From contig QFQM01000256.1 of NCBI GenBank assembly GCA_003243255.1, positions 1 to 6,041 of the forward strand: DNA of 6,041 nucleotides, written 5' to 3'. Each line of letters begins with the position of its first letter. Positions within the stretch are counted from its first letter, which is position 1. Made by a program: the position numbers and the translations under genes. Under the pieces are notes generated by a model. That model was given only the letters and a program-made list of their open reading frames with translations. It was not told the DNA's origin and did not search any database. Positions 4,950-6,041 of this stretch are shown in pieces. The stretch is from Flavobacterium psychrophilum (lineage in GTDB: Bacteria > Bacteroidota > Bacteroidia > Flavobacteriales > Flavobacteriaceae).

Positions 4950-6023
4950 TTAATTAAGGTTTAGGATTTCTGCACCATCTAAAGCAAAACCATTACACAA
5001 TTCAAATGCTTTCTGTGATTTGAGTTGAGCAGTGCCACCCAATACAATGCTCTGCAACTTGGCTTCATCATTCTTGTAATTTCTTACGTTCTGATAGTAA
5101 CCTGTAACCGCATTATAAGCTCCGAACAATGTTCCTTTTGTCGTATCCATTTGTTGGGTGTCGCTTATCATTGCGTATGCAAAAGCATCTTCAACGGTGT
5201 TTTTGAACACGGTGGAAATTTCATCTTCTGCACCTTTTTTGATAAGGTCAAGCGTTTCCTTATTCGGGCAAAGTGCCAATTGGATTAGCTTTTTAACTTC
5301 ACGGTCTGATACCTTTACTTTTGCCCACTCATTAAAAATGCCCTCTAATTGGTTGCTCAATGTGTTGGCAAGTCCCATAATCTTGTGAGCGTTCTCGATA
5401 CGTCCTTTTGCTCCCGAAGTGTGTTTGATACGGACAACATTAGTCATACTGCGTAATGAAGCGTTTAAGGTATTTTGACAAACAATTCTGATAGGCGTGA
5501 ATGCGGCTGTGATACTTCCGCTACCATCGTGCGAAGTGGTAAGGAAAATGTACTTTTCCGTAACATCATCGCCATTACCCACACGAATATAGTCAGGCAG
5601 TTTGGCTGTGATAAAAATGCGTTCACCGTTGCCTAATGCTCCTGCGGTTTCATACAGAATGCCCTCGCCACCGCCTACAATAGCATCAAAGAAATTAAAG
5701 GCTTCACGGTTTTGTACGATGTGGTAATCCTTACCGACTACGCCCAATACGGCATTGTTATCGGTGCGAATGTTGGCGAAATAGTTAGGTACTTCCAATT
5801 CGCTACTGCCTATCTCTATGTCGTTAGCCGTTTCGATAATGCCCGAACCTTTGGTAAAAAGTGGGGATTTTACGACTTCGTAATCTAATCCTGCGTGTTT
5901 GATAGCTTCCTCGCTTGTTGGGTATTGCTCCACGATTTGCCCTAAACCGTGCCACGCTTTTTGCTGAACGCTGAAAAATGAATAACGTCCTGTTCTCTCG
6001 TTGAAATTGATATTATGTGCCAT
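4950..6023 (-). CDS. DUF932 domain-containing phage/plasmid-like protein
   Basis: The 357-aa product belongs by recognition to the DUF932 / TIGR03299 'phage/plasmid-like protein' family, found on plasmids, phages and integrative elements. Its biochemical role is unknown. Visible signatures are an N-terminal F-S-V-Q-Q-K-A-W-H-G-L-G block (about residues 17-28), a central T-S-H-D-G-S-G-S segment followed by P-I-R-I-V-C-Q-N-T-L, and a helical C-terminal half. There is no signal peptide or membrane segment, so it is probably cytoplasmic. The length fits a complete family member, and the ATG is preceded by an A/T-rich leader of the type used elsewhere in this operon. It is the first gene of the run seen here, but transcription may begin outside the window. 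It is separated from the next gene by 52 nt that contain a hairpin. Family assignment is confident; function is not assigned. Confidence 0.9.
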   Translation of the reverse strand: MAHNINFNERTGRYSFFSVQQKAWHGLGQIVEQYPTSEEAIKHAGLDYEVVKSPLFTKGSGIIETANDIEIGSSELEVPNYFANIRTDNNAVLGVVGKDYHIVQNREAFNFFDAIVGGGEGILYETAGALGNGERIFITAKLPDYIRVGNGDDVTEKYIFLTTSHDGSGSITAAFTPIRIVCQNTLNASLRSMTNVVRIKHTSGAKGRIENAHKIMGLANTLSNQLEGIFNEWAKVKVSDREVKKLIQLALCPNKETLDLIKKGAEDEISTVFKNTVEDAFAYAMISDTQQMDTTKGTLFGAYNAVTGYYQNVRNYKNDEAKLQSIVLGGTAQLKSQKAFELCNGFALDGAEILNLN

Positions 6024-6041
6024 AATGTTTAAAATTTTGAT
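6024..6041 (-). promoter_or_regulatory. A/T-rich translation leader of the DUF932 gene
   Basis: The minus strand reads ATCAAAATTTTAAACATT just before the ATG, with AAAATTTTA ending six bases upstream. There is no Shine-Dalgarno sequence. The same nonamer stands five bases before the starts of PRTRC E and the 387-aa gene, which supports these as true starts of Bacteroidota type. Promoter sequences would lie beyond the window edge. Confidence 0.45.

Overview
This window looks like mobile accessory DNA from a member of the Bacteroidota, most likely a Flavobacteriia or Sphingobacteriia relative such as the Chryseobacterium/Elizabethkingia group. The assignment rests on four things: AT-rich coding sequence, start codons preceded by A/T-rich leaders without a Shine-Dalgarno GGAGG, protein sequences of the kind found in Bacteroidota integrative and conjugative elements or plasmids, and a PRTRC cassette, which is typical of such elements. 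No integrase, relaxase, replication or partition gene is inside the window, so element versus plasmid cannot be settled.

All nine convincing genes lie on the minus strand and read from right to left as one compact operon. The order is: DUF932 plasmid/phage-like protein (6023-4950), YubB/Api92-like protein (4897-4415), a 113-aa protein of unknown function (4403-4062), a 60-aa protein of unknown function (4043-3861), PRTRC protein E (3848-3231), PRTRC protein C (3219-3001), a 387-aa divergent protein in the place of PRTRC F (2983-1820), PRTRC protein B (1823-1101) and the PRTRC ThiF/E1 protein (1101-295). Gaps are 11-18 nt from YubB to the 387-aa gene. The last three genes are joined by stop/start overlaps (ATGA, then TGATG). 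A good intrinsic terminator for the minus strand lies at 143-113. The rest of 1-294 is non-coding and rich in inverted repeats.

The centre of interest is the trio C, B and ThiF, which together look like a minimal bacterial ubiquitin-like conjugation set. C is a 72-residue candidate beta-grasp modifier that already ends in a free glycine (GTKG). B is an E2-like protein with a cysteine in a G-N-V-C-M-G context. ThiF is an E1-like adenylating enzyme with an intact nucleotide site (GAGGTG, DDDVITSANLGRQ, VDN) and a candidate thioester cysteine in P-S-C-S-L. E and the 387-aa protein would be system-specific partners. The usual JAB-peptidase member (PRTRC A), the ParB member and protein D are not in the window. 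The four upstream genes are typical cargo of mobile elements with no established biochemical role. The PRTRC assignments and motif readings come from recognition of the protein sequences; no database search was possible.
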